A stretch of DNA of 64,000 bases from Psychroflexus aurantiacus (GCF_010820555.1 NZ_JAAIKD010000006.1:1-64000); one strand, 5' to 3'. Shown: positions 50,793-59,717, numbered from the stretch's first letter. The notes: generated by a model from the letters alone, not told the origin. Numbers and translations: made by a program.

Positions 50793-52067
50793 ATGAAAAA
50801 AATATTTTTATCTGCAACTGTTTTAGCTTCGCTTCTTTTAGTTTCCTGCTCAAGCGATGATGATGCTCCTATAAGCCCAGAACAACCTCCTGTAGGTGAG
50901 GAAATTACTGTTTTCGGGACTATAGAGGAAGATCAGACCTGGACCAAAGACAAAGTTTACATCTTAGACGGGAAAGTCGTTGTTGATGGTGGTGCAACCT
51001 TGACGATTGATGCAGGTACTGTTATAAAAGGGGCTCAGGGTCAGCAAACACAAGCTTCTGCTTTAATTGTGGATAGAGATGCAACTTTAAATGCAAATGG
51101 TACTGCTCAAGAGCCGATTATCTTTACTTCTATTTTGGACGAAATTATGCCAGGTGAGGTTGTAAGTCCTAACCTTACAGTAGATGACAGAGGTCTTTGG
51201 GGAGGTGTTATCATATTAGGGAATGCGCCTTCTTCCTTTGAAGGGGACGCTACTGAAGAATTAATCGAAGGTATTCCAGCTAACTCAGGATTTGGATTGT
51301 ACGGAGGAACTGACCCTGCAGACAGCTCTGGAAACATCGAGTACATCTCTATACGTCATGGTGGAGCAAACATTGGTGAGGGAAACGAAATCAATGGATT
51401 AACCCTTGGTGGAGTTGGTAACGGTACAGTAATCAACCATATAGAAGTGATCGCTAACTTAGATGATGGTGTTGAGTTCTTCGGAGGAACTGTTAATGCT
51501 TCAAATATCGTAGTCTGGGGTGTTGGCGATGATGCTATAGACATCGATCAGGCATACAGTGGTACAATTACCAATGCAGCAGTAGTGATGAATAACGTTT
51601 CTGACCATGGTTTAGAAATTGACGGACCAGAAGGTTCTGCTACCGGAATGTACACTCTTCAGGACATAACTATTTTCTCAGACGATTCTGAAACTAATGC
51701 TAATTCAGGAAACAGAGAATATGCTCAATTCCGCTCCAGCGCCATGGGTACTAACAACAACATATTATTAGTTGGTGGATTACCAGATTCAGATTTCACA
51801 TTACAGGATAACCAAGGTGTTGCTGACAATTACAACAGTGGAGATCTTACTTTTTCCAATATACAAATTGTACCTCCAGCAGGTGTGACTGATATTTCTA
51901 CACTATTTACAGATGCTTCAGGACTTACATCTTTTCAGGATGACGCTACAGGCGCTAATGGGTTTGTTTCGGTAGTCGCCGACACAGGTGCAGCTACTGT
52001 AGGTGCGGACCTGGGAGTTTTTGGATGGACTTGGGTGTCTGAAGCAGCTTCTGCTTTAGGTTTTTAG
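50793..52067 (+). CDS. Surface lipoprotein with beta-helix-like repeats
   Basis: A 424-aa lipoprotein: signal peptide with lipobox LLVSC, Cys19, followed by an acidic linker (SSDDDAPISPEQPPVG). The mature part (about 40-410) has repeated short strands with Gly/Asn turns (GATLTIDAGTVIKGAQ, GNIEYISIRHGGANIGEGNE, DDGVEFFGGTVNASNIVVW), typical of a right-handed parallel beta-helix. It precedes a TonB-dependent receptor by 79 bases and probably caps it, taking the place SusD takes in other pairs though unrelated to SusD. Bound ligand unknown; the control region suggests phosphate-related regulation. Confidence 0.8.
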   Translation: MKKIFLSATVLASLLLVSCSSDDDAPISPEQPPVGEEITVFGTIEEDQTWTKDKVYILDGKVVVDGGATLTIDAGTVIKGAQGQQTQASALIVDRDATLNANGTAQEPIIFTSILDEIMPGEVVSPNLTVDDRGLWGGVIILGNAPSSFEGDATEELIEGIPANSGFGLYGGTDPADSSGNIEYISIRHGGANIGEGNEINGLTLGGVGNGTVINHIEVIANLDDGVEFFGGTVNASNIVVWGVGDDAIDIDQAYSGTITNAAVVMNNVSDHGLEIDGPEGSATGMYTLQDITIFSDDSETNANSGNREYAQFRSSAMGTNNNILLVGGLPDSDFTLQDNQGVADNYNSGDLTFSNIQIVPPAGVTDISTLFTDASGLTSFQDDATGANGFVSVVADTGAATVGADLGVFGWTWVSEAASALGF

Positions 52068-52097
52068 TATTGAATATAGACTCTAAATACATACAGG

Positions 52098-52129
52098 ATA
52101 TTGCTCGGTTTTTTCAAGCCGGGCAATAT
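52098..52129 (+). other. Intercistronic hairpin between lipoprotein and receptor genes
   Basis: ATATTGCTCGG-TTTTTTCAAG-CCGGGCAATAT, an 11-bp stem with one G-T wobble. No T-run follows. It could protect the upstream mRNA or attenuate the receptor, giving more lipoprotein than receptor. An ATG at 52101-52103-type position inside the stem is therefore not a likely start. Confidence 0.6.
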
Positions 52130-52145
52130 GGTTATAAATTATAAT

Positions 52146-54992
52146 ATGCAAAATATGTTCAGATTTTTTAAGATTACATCAATTCTGTTTTTTAGTATAG
52201 GCTTGTTTTCAGTCTCTGCGCAAAACGGAAAAATAGAAGGTAAAATTTTAGATGGAGAGTTAGACGATGTTCTCCCATTTGCCAACGTCACAATCGTAGG
52301 AACCAATAAAGGGAGTACATCAGATTTTGATGGATTGTATTCCATTGCAGTGGAACCTGGAACTTACACCCTTTCATTTTCGTTTGTCGGTTATCAAACG
52401 AAAGAAATTACAGAGGTGGTTGTCAAAGAAAATGAAACAACACGACTTGACGTCACTTTAAAGTCTGCTGCAGACAACTTGCAGGAGGTTATTGTAACTA
52501 CAACGGCGAGGAGAAATACAGAAGCTTCAGTATTGAACCTGCAACGAAAGTCCGTTAAGGTTTCAGATGGTATGTCCTTAGAAGGGATAAGACGAACAGG
52601 TGCCAATGACGTTGCCTCTGCCGTTAAAAATATACCAGGGGTATCTGTCCAGGGAGGTAAATATGTTTTTGTGAGAGGCCTTGGCGACAGGTATACAAAA
52701 TCTATACTTAATGGTATGGATATTCCAGGTCTGGATCCCGATAGAAATACCCTTCAAATGGATGTTATTCCGTCCAGTATTATTGAAAATATAGTCGTTT
52801 CAAAAACGGCTACTGCAGATATGCCCGCAGACTTTACAGGTGGCGTAGTGAATGTCGTTACCAAAGATTTTCCTTCACGTGAAACCTATAGTGTAAGTGC
52901 AGGCGGATCTTATAACTTTGATATGCATTTCAATTCAGATTATCTACAGGGAAACACCTCTCCTACAGACTTTTTAGGCATTGATAATGGAGAAAGAGAT
53001 TTGCCTATTCCACAAGAACTGAGTATTCCGGCCCCGGTGGGTAGGGGATTGAATAGTGATGGCGTGAGTGTGACAGAGGTTACCAATCGTTTTGATAAAA
53101 AACTTGCTGCAGATAGAACCACAAGCCCCGCAAATTTCAATTTTAGCTTCTCAGCGGGGAATAGTTATGAGGTAGGTGAAAAGAATAACAAATTTGGATA
53201 TCTGGCCAATGTTTCCTATAGAAATACTACAGAATACTTTGAGCAATTGGAACAAAACTTCTTTTTCAAACCTATTTCATTATCAGAAACTGAATTAACG
53301 CCAAACAGGACTCAAACCGGTGATGTTGGGATCAATAACGTTCTCATAAGCGGTTTAGCAGGTCTGTCTTATAAAACAGAAAAATCTAAATACAGCTTCA
53401 ATGTTTTACATCTTCAAAATGGAATTTCGAGAGCCGGTAAATTTAGAACCTTCACCTTTATCCAGGACGATATTGAAGTGGTAAGAGACAACATAGAATA
53501 TACAGAGAAATCTATTACCAATTTCAATCTTTCGGGTTCTCACGTCAATGAAGATGCTTCCTGGGAAACAGAATGGGCGTTATCCCCTAGTTTTTCTAAT
53601 ATAAACGACAAAGACGTACGCGTTACACCTTTTGAAGTTATTGGGGAAGATCAGTTTTCAATTCGCCCGAGTACAGCTGGTGCTCCACAGCGTTTGTGGA
53701 GGGATTTGGAAGAGTTCAACTTGTCAGGTAAATTAGACCTTACCAAAAGGCATGAGCTTTTTGGAAGGTCAGCTAATCTGAAATTTGGTACAGGCTACAC
53801 GTTTAAGGAAAGGAACTTCAGAATTAATAATTACAATATTCTGGTTAAAGGTTCTACAGTAACCCCTATTGAAGGCGATGCGGACCGACTTTTACTTCCT
53901 GAAAATATTTGGGTACCAGAGACCAACAGTGGAACCTATATACAAGGTAATTTTGAGCCGGCAAACAATTTTGAGTCTTATTCAACTGTAGCTTCTGCTT
54001 ACATTTCTGAAGAGTTTAATATTACAGAAAAGCTAAAAAGTGTTTTGGGCTTAAGGTTTGAGAATTACCAACTGAATTATACGGGTGTCAACAACCAGGG
54101 AACGCTCGATCTTAATGATGAACAAATTTTAGATCAAGCTGATTTTTTCCCGTCTGCAAATCTTATTTATGCTTTAAATGATCAAACCAATTTAAGGGCG
54201 TCTTATTACGAAACCACGGCAAGACCATCTTTTAAAGAAGCCTCTATTGCACAAATTTTTGATCCTTTAAGCGATATTACTTTTATAGGTAATATCGATA
54301 TTCAGCCTTCTTATATCAACAATTATGACTTGCGCTACGAGCGATATGGAGAAAACGGTCAATTGTTTGCTGTGAGTGCTTTTTATAAATCATTCAATGA
54401 TCCTATAGAACTTGTGGCATTCCCTGAAGCCCCTAATAACCTTCAGCCACAAAACGTAAATTCTGCAGATGTTTATGGAGTTGAATTGGAAATAAGAAAG
54501 GATTTTGGTTTTATTGCTGAAGACTTAAGAAAATTCAGCGTCAACGCTAACGTTTCTATAATCGAATCTGTTGTACAGATGTCTGAGCAGGAATTTGAAT
54601 CCAGACAACTTGCTGCAAGAGAGGGGCAAACCATAGATGATGAAAGGGATCTTCAAGGGCAGTCTCCATACCTCGTAAACATCGGTTTAAGATACGATGA
54701 TGACGAAAAAGGCTGGCAAGGCGGTTTGTTTTACAACGTACAAGGAGAAACTCTTGAGGTTGTAGGTATAAGAAACGTTCCAGATGCTTACACGCAGCCC
54801 TTCCATAACATGAGTTTTAGATTGTCTAAAACTTTTGGAGAGGAAAAGCAGTCTTCTGTAAATTTTGGATTTAGTAATATATTAAATGATGTTATTGAAA
54901 CGAATTACAATTCATTTCAGGCAGAGTCCAGAATTTACTCTAGAAGAGATCCGGGACAACAGATTTCTTTGGGATACTCCTATAGTTTTTAA
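52146..54992 (+). CDS. TonB-dependent receptor of the lipoprotein-receptor pair
   Basis: Outer-membrane receptor, 948 aa from the chosen start. Signal peptide FKITSILFFSIGLFSVSAQ, carboxypeptidase-regulatory domain (about 28-115: DVLPFANVTIVGTNKGSTSD), plug domain (about 120-240: VKNIPGVSVQGGKYVFVRGL, GDRYTKSILNGMDIPGLDPD, FTGGVVNVVTKDFP) and barrel ending with the outer-membrane signature GYSYSF. The ATG at 52146 (MQNMFRFFK) is chosen because the farther in-frame start at 52101 lies inside the intercistronic hairpin; 52155 is also possible. The upstream lipoprotein and phased repeats suggest a shared, PhoB-like-controlled unit; the substrate (perhaps a phosphate ester) is inference. Confidence 0.92.
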   Translation: MQNMFRFFKITSILFFSIGLFSVSAQNGKIEGKILDGELDDVLPFANVTIVGTNKGSTSDFDGLYSIAVEPGTYTLSFSFVGYQTKEITEVVVKENETTRLDVTLKSAADNLQEVIVTTTARRNTEASVLNLQRKSVKVSDGMSLEGIRRTGANDVASAVKNIPGVSVQGGKYVFVRGLGDRYTKSILNGMDIPGLDPDRNTLQMDVIPSSIIENIVVSKTATADMPADFTGGVVNVVTKDFPSRETYSVSAGGSYNFDMHFNSDYLQGNTSPTDFLGIDNGERDLPIPQELSIPAPVGRGLNSDGVSVTEVTNRFDKKLAADRTTSPANFNFSFSAGNSYEVGEKNNKFGYLANVSYRNTTEYFEQLEQNFFFKPISLSETELTPNRTQTGDVGINNVLISGLAGLSYKTEKSKYSFNVLHLQNGISRAGKFRTFTFIQDDIEVVRDNIEYTEKSITNFNLSGSHVNEDASWETEWALSPSFSNINDKDVRVTPFEVIGEDQFSIRPSTAGAPQRLWRDLEEFNLSGKLDLTKRHELFGRSANLKFGTGYTFKERNFRINNYNILVKGSTVTPIEGDADRLLLPENIWVPETNSGTYIQGNFEPANNFESYSTVASAYISEEFNITEKLKSVLGLRFENYQLNYTGVNNQGTLDLNDEQILDQADFFPSANLIYALNDQTNLRASYYETTARPSFKEASIAQIFDPLSDITFIGNIDIQPSYINNYDLRYERYGENGQLFAVSAFYKSFNDPIELVAFPEAPNNLQPQNVNSADVYGVELEIRKDFGFIAEDLRKFSVNANVSIIESVVQMSEQEFESRQLAAREGQTIDDERDLQGQSPYLVNIGLRYDDDEKGWQGGLFYNVQGETLEVVGIRNVPDAYTQPFHNMSFRLSKTFGEEKQSSVNFGFSNILNDVIETNYNSFQAESRIYSRRDPGQQISLGYSYSF

Positions 54993-55014
54993 ATGGGTAT
55001 GATATAATTTACTT

Positions 55015-55047
55015 AAAAGCTGCTCTGAAAAGAGCAGCTTTTTTTGT
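55015..55047 (+). terminator. Intrinsic terminator after the TonB receptor
   Basis: AAAAGCTGCTCT-GAAA-AGAGCAGCTTTT followed by T. Confidence 0.92.
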
Positions 55048-55082
55048 GTTTATTCTTAACTTTAAGCTAATATTCAAAACCT

Positions 55083-55090
55083 TAAATTTG
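55083..55090 (+). promoter_or_regulatory. Promoter -7 box of the two-component system
   Basis: TAAATTTG (exact TAnnTTTG), 23 bases before the response-regulator ATG. Confidence 0.6.
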
Positions 55091-55112
55091 TAAAGAACAA
55101 AAGCACTAACTC

Positions 55113-55799
55113 ATGAAAAAATCTGATATCACTATACTTGTTGTGGATGACGATCCGGATATCCTGGAGATTCTAAGCTACAATTTAAACGCTGAAGGCT
55201 ACAAAGTCGTCACTGCCGAAAATGGAGTGGAAGCCGTTAAAAAGGCAAAAAAGAAGAAGCCTCAGTTAGTGATTTTGGATGTGATGATGCCAGAAATGGA
55301 TGGGATAGAAGCCTGTGAGCAAATTCGGGAAACCAAAGGTTTGGAAAACACACTCATCACGTTTTTAACCGCAAGAGGGGAGGATTATTCTCAGGTAGCA
55401 GGATTTGACGCCGGAGCCGATGATTATATCACTAAACCGGTAAGACCTAAAGTACTGATGAGTAAAGTCAAAGCCTTATTAAGACGTTTCAAATCCGGTG
55501 CTCCAGATCAGAAGATTTATGAAATTGGCGATATCACCATCAATAGAGATGAATATAAAATCACCAGTCAGGGGACAGAGATGACCTTGCCCAGAAAAGA
55601 ATTTGAATTGCTATCTTTACTCACTTCAGAACCCAATAAAGTCTTCAAAAGGGATGATATTTTAAACACGGTCTGGGGGAATGAAGTCGTGGTAGGTGGG
55701 AGAACCATCGATGTCCACATTCGAAAGTTGAGAGAAAAATTGGGCGACGATAAATTCAAAACAGTGAAAGGCGTCGGCTATAAGTTTGTTCATGAATGA
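55113..55799 (+). CDS. OmpR/PhoB-family response regulator
   Basis: A 228-aa DNA-binding regulator. Receiver domain 1-125 with acidic pocket VVDDDPD (Asp12-14), phosphate-accepting Asp56 in VILDVMMPEMDG, switch residue in FLTARGED and Lys in ITKPVRPK. The C-terminal winged helix (about 130-228) has MTLPRKEFELLSLL and VVGGRTIDVHIRKLREKLG with the end VKGVGYKF, typical of PhoB/OmpR. It overlaps the sensor kinase start by four bases (ATGA). The kinase has two helices with a very short outer loop, as PhoR does. The 11-bp repeats before the neighbouring receptor unit are candidate targets. Confidence 0.93.
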   Translation: MKKSDITILVVDDDPDILEILSYNLNAEGYKVVTAENGVEAVKKAKKKKPQLVILDVMMPEMDGIEACEQIRETKGLENTLITFLTARGEDYSQVAGFDAGADDYITKPVRPKVLMSKVKALLRRFKSGAPDQKIYEIGDITINRDEYKITSQGTEMTLPRKEFELLSLLTSEPNKVFKRDDILNTVWGNEVVVGGRTIDVHIRKLREKLGDDKFKTVKGVGYKFVHE

Positions 55800-56875
55800 G
55801 TAAAAAATTCAAAAGATCCTATAAGTTTGCCCTGAACACCTCTTCCTACATCACTCTTTTTCTTACAGGGCTGGTGACCTTATACGAGTATATTCAACTG
55901 GAAGTCAATTTGGCTTCTATTTTTGTTTTTGCCCTGGTCTGTTTTGTATTTTCATTTCTGATTATTCAGTTGAGAATTGAATATTTTATCTACAAGCGGG
56001 TAAAATCGATTTACGACAGTGTTTCTTTACTGGACAAATCTTCGCTGAGCAGTCAGCGGACGACCTCTGATATGAAAACCCTGACCGAGGAAGTGGAGCG
56101 TTTTGCAAAAGGTAAAAAGCTCGAAATTGAAACGCTCAAAGTGAGGGAAAACTACAGGAAAGAATTTATAGGCAATGTGTCTCACGAGTTAAAAACCCCT
56201 TTGTTTACAGTGCAGGGCTATATACTTACGCTTCTGGATGGGGCCATTAAAGATAAAAAAGTAAGAAAAAAATACCTCAATAGAGCTAGCAAAGGGGTGG
56301 ATAGACTGATCTATATCGTCAAAGATCTGGATATGATTACCAAGCTGGAAACCGGCGATCTTAATCTTTACATAGAAACCTTCGATCTTGTGGATCTTGT
56401 AGAAAGCGTCTTCGATTTACTGGAGATGAAGTCTGCCAAAAAAGAAATAAGCCTGAGCTTCGATAAAGCCTATGCGCCTATCTATGTAGAAGGGGATAAA
56501 GAGCGGATACAGCAGGTGGTGACGAATCTTATTGTCAATTCTATCAAGTATGGCAAGAAGGGAGGAACCTCTGAGATCAGTTTTGATGAGGTGAAAAATT
56601 CAAAAATCATGCTGCGTGTCACCGATAACGGGGAGGGCATCGAAAAGGAACATATCCCAAGACTTTTTGAACGTTTCTTTAGAGTCGATAAAACGGGGTC
56701 CAGGCGGGAAGGTGGCTCAGGACTGGGACTCTCGATTGTTAAGCACATTATGGAAGCCCATAATGAGCAGGTCTATGTGGATAGCGTTTACGGGATTGGC
56801 AGCGAATTCTCCTTCACGCTTCCAAAGTCTGCCGAAATGCCGGAAGAGGAAACCGAGGCCACTCTTCAGAATTAA
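55796..56875 (+). CDS. Sensor histidine kinase, PhoR-like architecture
   Basis: A 359-aa membrane kinase. Two hydrophobic segments (about 14-30 and 39-59) leave only about eight residues outside, so it senses within the membrane or through a partner, as PhoR does. HisKA domain with the phosphorylated His130 in GNVSHELKTPLFTVQG; ATPase N box VTNLIVNSIKYG, G1 DNGEGIE, F box RLFERFFRV and G2 GGSGLGLSIVKHI. No PAS domain is evident, unlike E. coli PhoR. Its 3' end runs 62 bases into the facing glycosyltransferase gene. Confidence 0.93.
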   Translation: MSKKFKRSYKFALNTSSYITLFLTGLVTLYEYIQLEVNLASIFVFALVCFVFSFLIIQLRIEYFIYKRVKSIYDSVSLLDKSSLSSQRTTSDMKTLTEEVERFAKGKKLEIETLKVRENYRKEFIGNVSHELKTPLFTVQGYILTLLDGAIKDKKVRKKYLNRASKGVDRLIYIVKDLDMITKLETGDLNLYIETFDLVDLVESVFDLLEMKSAKKEISLSFDKAYAPIYVEGDKERIQQVVTNLIVNSIKYGKKGGTSEISFDEVKNSKIMLRVTDNGEGIEKEHIPRLFERFFRVDKTGSRREGGSGLGLSIVKHIMEAHNEQVYVDSVYGIGSEFSFTLPKSAEMPEEETEATLQN

Positions 56876-57878
56876 ATCCGGAATACATCTCCAGGTTTTC
56901 CAGGTCAGTCGTTTTAAATTTCTTCTGGGAAGAACATGGAGCAATTTTCTGTTTCTCCAGTCGATCTGCCAGATATTCCTGCTCCCCCTGATGCGGGGTA
57001 GGGACAAAAAACACGGTTTTACCCAAACAGGCCATATCCATTACCGAAGAATAGCCCGATCTGCAAATCACGATCCTGGCGCTGCAAATCAAGGTGTTGA
57101 GTTCCCGAGATTTCAGATGGTTATAAACGCTGAGGTGTGGCGGTAAGTTTTGAAGGACGTCTTGATTGTAGACGCCTCGAACAATCACACAGGTTTTGGA
57201 AGTGAGTTTTATGAACGATTCTATGAGTTTCTCTTCAAACTGGGTACGAAGGGGTTCCGGACCGGAAATAACCGCCAGATAATCTATTTTTTCTTCAAGT
57301 TCTAAGGTTTTAAACCGGCTCAAAACACCAATTCGCTTCACGGGTACATTTACCTGTTTCGATAGACTTAAAATTCCGCTCAGAGAAGGAGTCGTATCCG
57401 TGTCTGGCACCCAGACCTCAGCAAAGCGGTTGAGTTGTTTAGCATTGAAATAGGAAGAACTATAAGAAAATAAACCTGCTTTAAATTGAAGTTGGTGACA
57501 GAGGATTACAGACCTCACTTTCTTGGAGTAAGCGCCAAATCTATGATCTGAAAGGATAAGGTCTACTCCGTGTTTATCGACGTATGCTTCAACCAGATCC
57601 TCGTCCATAAGTGCTCTTTTCTGAAGTCCAATGCCCTGCAGCACCAATTTAAGATAAAAATAAAAACCAAAGCTTGAATAGGTCACCTGACTTGAATGTA
57701 ATTCCAAAACTTCAAGTTCAGGAAATTCGTCTTTCAGCAATTGCAGGGCGTTTCCATCTGAAGCCAGGCTTACTTTGGAGCCCTGGTTCAGAAAATAGCG
57801 GATGACAGGGATACACCTTGTAGCGTGGCCCAGCCCCCAGTTAAGCGGGGAAACTAAAACATGACGGGGAAAAGCCAT
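56814..57878 (-). CDS. MurG-like glycosyltransferase (GT28 type)
   Basis: A 354-aa GT-B-fold glycosyltransferase. The N-terminal VLVSPLNWGLGHATRCIPVI is the GLGH motif of the MurG/undecaprenyl family; the C-terminal HLKSRELNTLICSARIVIC, then RSGYSSVMDMACLGKTVFFV, is the nucleotide-sugar site, with VPTPHQGEQEYLADRL as the GT28 ending. The donor is probably UDP-GlcNAc or similar; the acceptor is unknown. It is convergent with the sensor kinase and the two coding ends overlap by 62 bases. It is not MurG itself, whose dcw cluster is not here. Confidence 0.83.
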   Translation of the reverse strand: MAFPRHVLVSPLNWGLGHATRCIPVIRYFLNQGSKVSLASDGNALQLLKDEFPELEVLELHSSQVTYSSFGFYFYLKLVLQGIGLQKRALMDEDLVEAYVDKHGVDLILSDHRFGAYSKKVRSVILCHQLQFKAGLFSYSSSYFNAKQLNRFAEVWVPDTDTTPSLSGILSLSKQVNVPVKRIGVLSRFKTLELEEKIDYLAVISGPEPLRTQFEEKLIESFIKLTSKTCVIVRGVYNQDVLQNLPPHLSVYNHLKSRELNTLICSARIVICRSGYSSVMDMACLGKTVFFVPTPHQGEQEYLADRLEKQKIAPCSSQKKFKTTDLENLEMYSGFNSEEWPRFPLPAFRQTLEA

Positions 57879-57937
57879 AATAGAAGATTTTGCGTATTGG
57901 TAAATTTAGTTAATTTTACACGAAAATTTCAGCAAAG

Positions 57938-58615
57938 GTGGGGAGTAAAAACAAACTAAAACGGTTTCAAGAGAATGAGGTTTTCGAAAATGTAGTCCAG
58001 CCTACACGTTCTGAAATTGTAGAGGAAACCTATGCCTATAAAGGCAAGTGGAAACAGGAGTTTTTTAAAAATAACAATCCCTTAGTCCTGGAACTGGGCT
58101 GTGGCAAAGGTGAATATACAGTGGGACTGGCCAGAAGAAATCCAGACACCAATTTTTTGGGCATTGATATCAAAGGCGCCAGGTTTTGGAGAGGTGCCAA
58201 AACGGCGCTGGAAGATAATATGACCAATGTAGGATTCCTGAGAACACAAATCGAGCTGGTAGACCAGGTTTTTGCAGAAGGCGAAGTCGATGAAATCTGG
58301 ATCACGTTCCCCGACCCGCAAATCAAATGGAAACGTACCAAGCACAGAATGACCAATCCTGAGTTTTTAGAAAAGTACAAAACGATTTTGGCTAAAGACG
58401 GCATCGTGCATCTGAAAACCGATAGTGAGTTTATGCATGGGTATACGCTGGGTATTCTGGAAGGCCTTGGGCATGACATCATCTACGCCCATCATGATAT
58501 TTATGTGAATCATGAAGCTCCGGAAGAAGTGGTGGGTATCCAGACCTTTTATGAACAGCAATATCTAGATAAAAAGAAATCTATAACCTATCTGAAATTC
58601 AGACTTAAGCCATAG
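57938..58615 (+). CDS. trmB: tRNA (guanine46-N7)-methyltransferase
   Basis: A 225-aa SAM enzyme that makes m7G46 in tRNA variable loops. SAM loop LVLELGCGKGEYTVGLA near residues 47-63, then FLGIDIKGARFWRGAKTA, and the TrmB signature ITFPDPQIKWKRTKHRM near 128. GTG at 57938 is the only start that keeps the N-terminus (MGSKNKLKRFQENEVFEN) without running into the divergent gene. The LysE-type gene follows within three bases, the alkyltransferase-like gene shortly after, so a small operon is likely. Confidence 0.94.
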   Translation: MGSKNKLKRFQENEVFENVVQPTRSEIVEETYAYKGKWKQEFFKNNNPLVLELGCGKGEYTVGLARRNPDTNFLGIDIKGARFWRGAKTALEDNMTNVGFLRTQIELVDQVFAEGEVDEIWITFPDPQIKWKRTKHRMTNPEFLEKYKTILAKDGIVHLKTDSEFMHGYTLGILEGLGHDIIYAHHDIYVNHEAPEEVVGIQTFYEQQYLDKKKSITYLKFRLKP

Positions 58616-58618
58616 TTT

Positions 58619-59233
58619 TTGGAGTATTTACAAATTTATCTTTTCACCTACCTGGCTGCTTTGGTTGGCGTAATTCCGCCAGGCTTAGTCAATATGAGTG
58701 TGGCTAAAACCTGCCTGGAAAGGGGAAGGCGTAATGGAGTTTTAATGGCTTTCGGAGCTTCCAGCATTGTGTTTTTCCAGGCCCTGTTGGCGGTTTTAAT
58801 TTCAAAATTTATATTCTCAAACCCGTATGTTAAGAATATTTTTCTGCAGGCGGGAATTGCCATACTCATCCTGATGTTTATTTATTTTTTGCTCTCGGCC
58901 AATTATAAAAAAACGCAGAGGAATATCAAAAAGCGCACGGGAACCAAGAGTTTTTTTACCGGCGTTTTGGTATCGGCCATCAATATTTTTCCCATCCCTT
59001 ATTTTGTGCTTATAGCCACCTTGCTAAGCAATAATTTCAAAATAGCCTTCTCTTTTTACAGCGACTTGTTTTTCGCGTTAAGTGCTGCCCTGGGAACACT
59101 GACAACCCTTTATTTTTATGTGATCTTTATGATGCGAATAGGGGGTAAAACAGAACTTTTTAAAAGGTATTCCAACTATTTCATGGCTCTTTTGATGCTT
59201 ATTCTTATCGTCGTGACCTGGTTTCGTCTCTAA
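58619..59233 (+). CDS. LysE-family transporter
   Basis: A 204-aa inner-membrane protein with about six helices of the LysE/RhtB amino-acid exporter family. GVIPPGLVNMSVAKTCLERG (about 17-36) is the family start with the conserved P-P-G. The length is normal. Cargo unknown. It starts with TTG at 58619, three bases after the trmB stop; no ATG allows the first helix. Confidence 0.82.
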   Translation: MEYLQIYLFTYLAALVGVIPPGLVNMSVAKTCLERGRRNGVLMAFGASSIVFFQALLAVLISKFIFSNPYVKNIFLQAGIAILILMFIYFLLSANYKKTQRNIKKRTGTKSFFTGVLVSAINIFPIPYFVLIATLLSNNFKIAFSFYSDLFFALSAALGTLTTLYFYVIFMMRIGGKTELFKRYSNYFMALLMLILIVVTWFRL

Positions 59234-59244
59234 GAACTATAAAA

Positions 59245-59574
59245 ATGGCCAACTCAGATTTTTTTGAAAAAGTATATGCAATAGTCGCCCGCATTCCAGA
59301 AGGGAAAGTCACAAGCTACGGCGCTATTGCCAAAGCTATAGGCTCAGCCAAAAGTTCCCGAACGGTAGGCTATGCTATGAATGCCTGTGTAAAATTAGAT
59401 CGCGACCTTCCCGCCCATCGCGTGGTTAATCGAAACGGCGTTTTAACAGGGAAACACCATTTCCCCGGTCAGGATACGATGCGAAAGTTGCTGGAAGAAG
59501 AAGGCCTGAACATCGAAAATGACCAGATTAAAAACTTTAAATTTTATTTTTGGGAACCGCCTATAAATCAGTAG
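59245..59574 (+). CDS. Alkyltransferase-like protein (MGMT fold, no active cysteine)
   Basis: A 109-aa protein with the MGMT helix-turn-helix fold. IPEGKVTSYGAIAKAIG holds the Tyr25 helix, SSRTVGYAM holds the Arg40 finger that flips damaged guanine, and LPAHRVV places Ala57 where real alkyltransferases have the alkyl-accepting Cys (PCHRV). This defines the ATL group, which binds O6-alkylguanine and flags it for nucleotide-excision repair instead of removing the group. It begins 11 bases after the LysE-type gene. Confidence 0.92.
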   Translation: MANSDFFEKVYAIVARIPEGKVTSYGAIAKAIGSAKSSRTVGYAMNACVKLDRDLPAHRVVNRNGVLTGKHHFPGQDTMRKLLEEEGLNIENDQIKNFKFYFWEPPINQ

Positions 59575-59643
59575 GTTGTAAATTCATCTTTAATATTTAC
59601 TTAAAAAATGCTCAAAATATTGATTTAATGCTATATATTCGCA

Positions 59644-59717
59644 TCAGGATGAAGTTTTTCACAATAGATTGGTTAATTAGCAAAGCCCTGGTTTTATAAC
59701 CGGGGCTTTGTGTTTTT
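59644..59717 (+). ncRNA. Small RNA gene, copy 1 of a tandem pair
   Basis: About 74 bases in a 504-base gap with no open frame. It reads TCAGGATGAAGTTTTTC, ATAGATTGGTTAATTA and then a 13-bp terminator stem, CAAAGCCCTGGTT / AACCGGGGCTTTG (59681-59710), followed by TGTTTTTA. A -7-like box TATATTCG lies at 59634-59641. A near-identical unit follows 203 bases later. No known RNA family was recognised; the flavobacterial RNA motif called Flavo-1 would be the first to compare. It has no coding potential. Confidence 0.7.
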
